From an uncultured Gammaproteobacteria bacterium (GTDB taxonomy: Bacteria; Pseudomonadota; Gammaproteobacteria; PS1; Pseudothioglobaceae): 45,758 nt of DNA. This document shows positions 43,360 through 45,758 of the stretch, one piece after another. The notes below the pieces were generated by a model. It searched no databases. It was not told the DNA's origin and saw only the letters and a list, made by a program, of their open reading frames with translations. Made by a program: the position numbers and the translations under genes. Position 1 is the first letter of the stretch. Each line of letters opens with the position of its first letter. The stretch spans positions 1-45,758 of the forward strand of contig CAJWTP010000008.1 in NCBI GenBank assembly GCA_913047325.1. The letters are read 5' to 3'.

Positions 43360-43412
43360 GAAATAATTCGTTCTAATAAAGTATAGGCTTTGTAAAACTA
43401 ACAAAAATAATT

Positions 43413-43489
43413 TGGTCGGAGTGGAGGGATTTGAACCCCCGACCACCTGGTCCCAAACCAGATACGCTACCAAACTGCGCTACACTCCG
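43413..43489 (-). tRNA. tRNA-Pro (TGG)
   Basis: CGGAGTGTAGCGCAGTTTGGTAGCGTATCTGGTTTGGGACCAGGTGGTCGGGGGTTCAAATCCCTCCACTCCGACCA; encoded CCA. Confidence 0.97.
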
Positions 43490-43500
43490 AAAAAGGGATA

Positions 43501-43528
43501 ATTATACTTTGATAGTGTCTCTAGTCAA
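43501..43528 (-). promoter_or_regulatory. Sigma70-type promoter for the tRNA cluster
   Basis: Minus strand TTGACT (43528-43523) - 16 nt - TATAAT (43506-43501), about 12 nt upstream of tRNA-Pro. Confidence 0.8.
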
Positions 43529-44987
43529 TCCCTAATTGATCCCACATTTCATCAATTTTATTAATAATATTCTCATCCATAATAATTGGCTCACCCCATT
43601 CTCTCTGTGTTTCTCCAGGTAGTTTATTTGTGGCGTCAATTCCCATTTTAGAACCGAGTCCAGAGACAGGTGAGGCAAAATCAAGATAGTCTATAGGAGT
43701 GTTTTCAATAATTGAAGTGTCTCTCGAAGGGTCAACTCTTGTAGATAGAGCCCAGATTACTTCCTCCCAGTTGCGAATATTAATATCGTCATCTACGACG
43801 ATAACAAATTTTGTATACATAAACTGTCTAAGAAAAGACCAGACTCCCATCATTACGCGCTTTGCATGGCCTGGAAACTTCTTTTCCATACTTACAATTG
43901 CCATGCGATAGGAGCATCCCTCGGGTGGAAGGTAAAAATCGACAATTTCACTAAATTGCTGCTGTAGAAGCGGAACAAAGACTTCATTTAGAGCGACACC
44001 TAAGATTGCAGGTTCATCGATAGGTTTACCAGTATAGGTAGAATGATAGATAGGATTGTTTCTGTGAGTAATTCTCTCTACGGTGAATACGGGGAACTTT
44101 TCAACTTCATTGTAGTAGCCAGTGTGGTCGCCATATGGACCCTCATCGGCATACTCTCCAGGATGAATAACTCCTTCCAAAATAATCTCAGCACTCTCAG
44201 GAATTTGCAGTTTATTTCCAATGCAATTGCAGACTTTGGTTTTTTCGCCTCTTAGAAGGCCGGCAAAGGCGTATTCACTCAAACTATCTGGTATTGGGGT
44301 CACTGCCGCTAATGTTGTTGCCGGATCGGCACCGAGAGCGACAGCGATCGGAAAAGGCTTGTTAGGATATTTTTCGGACCAATCTTTAAAATCAAGCGCT
44401 CCACCTCTTTGAGAAAGCCATCTCATAATGAGTTTGTTCTTAGCTAGTAGCTGTTGCCGATAGATGCCAAGATTTTGTCTTTTTTTGGTTGGTCCTTTGG
44501 TAATTACAAGCCCCCAGGTGATTAGAGGGGCCACGTCTTTAGGCCAACAGGTCTGGATGGGAAGGGTATTCAAGTCAACTTGATCAGCTTCAATAATATT
44601 TTCCTGGCATTTGCCCTTGCTTATAGTCTTGACTGGCATGCTTAGCGCTTTCTTTAAAACTGGTAATTTTTCAATCGCGTCTTTAATTCCGGCCGGTGGT
44701 TCTGGTTGTTTCAGTTGGGCTAATAGTTGACCAAGCTCCCTTAGTCCCAATAGATCATTTTTCCCCATAGCTATAGCAACTCTTTTTGTTGTTCCAAATA
44801 AGTTGGCTAGTACCGGAATGCTGTTATTTACAACATTTTCAAACAGTAAAGCTGGGCCTTCACAATCAAGTGTTCGACGACAAATTTCGGTGATTTCAAG
44901 TTCACTATTGACAGGCAGTGTTATTCGTTTTAGCTCTCCCTGTTTTTCAAGTTCATCAATGAATTCTCTTAGGTCTTTATAGCGCAT
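43521..44987 (-). CDS. ubiD: UbiD family decarboxylase (4-hydroxy-3-polyprenylbenzoate decarboxylase)
   Basis: [41 protein letters not shown]; 488 aa. Confidence 0.96.
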   Translation of the reverse strand: MRYKDLREFIDELEKQGELKRITLPVNSELEITEICRRTLDCEGPALLFENVVNNSIPVLANLFGTTKRVAIAMGKNDLLGLRELGQLLAQLKQPEPPAGIKDAIEKLPVLKKALSMPVKTISKGKCQENIIEADQVDLNTLPIQTCWPKDVAPLITWGLVITKGPTKKRQNLGIYRQQLLAKNKLIMRWLSQRGGALDFKDWSEKYPNKPFPIAVALGADPATTLAAVTPIPDSLSEYAFAGLLRGEKTKVCNCIGNKLQIPESAEIILEGVIHPGEYADEGPYGDHTGYYNEVEKFPVFTVERITHRNNPIYHSTYTGKPIDEPAILGVALNEVFVPLLQQQFSEIVDFYLPPEGCSYRMAIVSMEKKFPGHAKRVMMGVWSFLRQFMYTKFVIVVDDDINIRNWEEVIWALSTRVDPSRDTSIIENTPIDYLDFASPVSGLGSKMGIDATNKLPGETQREWGEPIIMDENIINKIDEMWDQLGID

Positions 44988-44990
44988 AAA

Positions 44991-45665
44991 TTAGTCTTGA
45001 AAGTAATTATTATGTGCGTCAATTTCAGCGTCATTGGCGTAAATAATCTTTAGCTTTTCTCCATCCTTCTTAACTTGTTGAGTCAATGAACGGTCACTCT
45101 TTTTCGGTTTATTGCTTGCAACTTCCTGAAAAAGGTTTGATTGACCGCCTGTCATCGCAAGATAAACCTGGGCAAGAATTTTTGCGTCTAATAAGGCGCC
45201 ATGAATAATTCGAGCGCTTGTATCAATACCAAAACGCCTACAAAGGGCGTCGAGGTTATGCATTGTCCCGGGTCGTTGTTGTTTTGACAGTTCCAGTGTG
45301 TCGATTATAGGACAGATGCTTTCGATAGATTTTTTAATGCCTATGAGTTTGAGCTCATGATTTAGAAATCCTAAATCAAATGGCGCGTTATGTATTAGTA
45401 ATGTTGAACCTTTAATAAATTCAAGGAGGTCATCTGCAATTTCTTTAAATTGAGGTTTGTTAATTAAGAATCTGTCAGTAATTCCATGAACCTTTACTGA
45501 TTCGCCAACGTTTCGATTGGGTTGCACATATTTATGAAATTGCTTATCTTTAATTTCCCTATCAATAATTTCAACGGCGCCAACTTCTATAATACGATGG
45601 CCTTTGGAAGTTTCAAATCCTGTGGTCTCTGTATCAAGAGCAATAAGTCTTTCCATTGTAGGCAA
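44991..45665 (-). CDS. dnaQ: DNA polymerase III epsilon subunit
   Basis: RLIALDTETTGFETSKGHRIIEVGAVEI; LLIHNAPFDLGFLNHEL; IIHGALLDAKILAQVYLAMTGGQ. Confidence 0.96.
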   Translation of the reverse strand: MPTMERLIALDTETTGFETSKGHRIIEVGAVEIIDREIKDKQFHKYVQPNRNVGESVKVHGITDRFLINKPQFKEIADDLLEFIKGSTLLIHNAPFDLGFLNHELKLIGIKKSIESICPIIDTLELSKQQRPGTMHNLDALCRRFGIDTSARIIHGALLDAKILAQVYLAMTGGQSNLFQEVASNKPKKSDRSLTQQVKKDGEKLKIIYANDAEIDAHNNYFQD

Positions 45666-45719
45666 AATAACGTAAAATTGTCCATTTTATCATCAGACTC
45701 AACAGGGGTTTTTTAGATT

Positions 45720-45758
45720 ATGGCAAGAGTAACAGTTGAAGATTGTTTAGATTTCGTT
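45720..45758 (+). CDS. rpoZ: RNA polymerase omega subunit (5' end only, truncated by window edge)
   Basis: MARVTVEDCLDFV... matches the RpoZ N-terminus. Confidence 0.88.
   Translation, partial: MARVTVEDCLDFV

Noticed and set aside
1-45758. CRISPR arrays, IS elements, toxin-antitoxin, restriction or phage-defence clusters
   Set aside because: No regularly spaced repeats, transposase or defence-gene motifs recognised on either strand apart from the weak integrase-like peptide at 43042-43119.

Overview
The window is a low-GC, densely packed chromosomal segment, most likely from a streamlined gammaproteobacterium (inferred from gene content and synteny; exact taxon not assigned). Nearly everything is recognisable housekeeping: tolR-tolA, glyS, dtd, trx, ruvC, a CDF transporter, dinG-like helicase, ispB, rlmE, typA, an RND permease, leuCD-ruvA, an asparagine-synthase-family amidotransferase, rnhA, DUF455, an RsuA-family pseudouridine synthase, ratA, smpB, HU, ndk, rlmN, ispG, dxs, a U32 peptidase-family protein, an RsmC-like methyltransferase, grxD, a YgjP-like metallopeptidase, purL, yebC, nadA, aspS, DUF502, map, htpX, ubiD, dnaQ and the start of rpoZ. 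There is a tRNA cluster (Pro-TGG, Arg-TCT, His-GTG, transcribed on the minus strand). I saw no CRISPR array, rRNA, intact mobile element, defence system or biosynthetic cluster. I therefore cannot claim a clearly new multi-gene system. The best second-look items are: (1) a structured HU 5' leader whose CCTCC/TTCTTTCC segment could pair either with an upstream GGAGG or with the HU Shine-Dalgarno; (2) a small accessory pocket next to the tRNA cluster with an unannotated 49-aa lipoprotein, a 4-Cys secreted protein and a possible integrase N-terminal relic; (3) smpB and ratA with overlapping divergent start codons; (4) a TolA with a long N-terminal extension; (5) a 105-aa membrane protein in the usual RodZ position; (6) an apparently orphan NAGGN-type amidotransferase.
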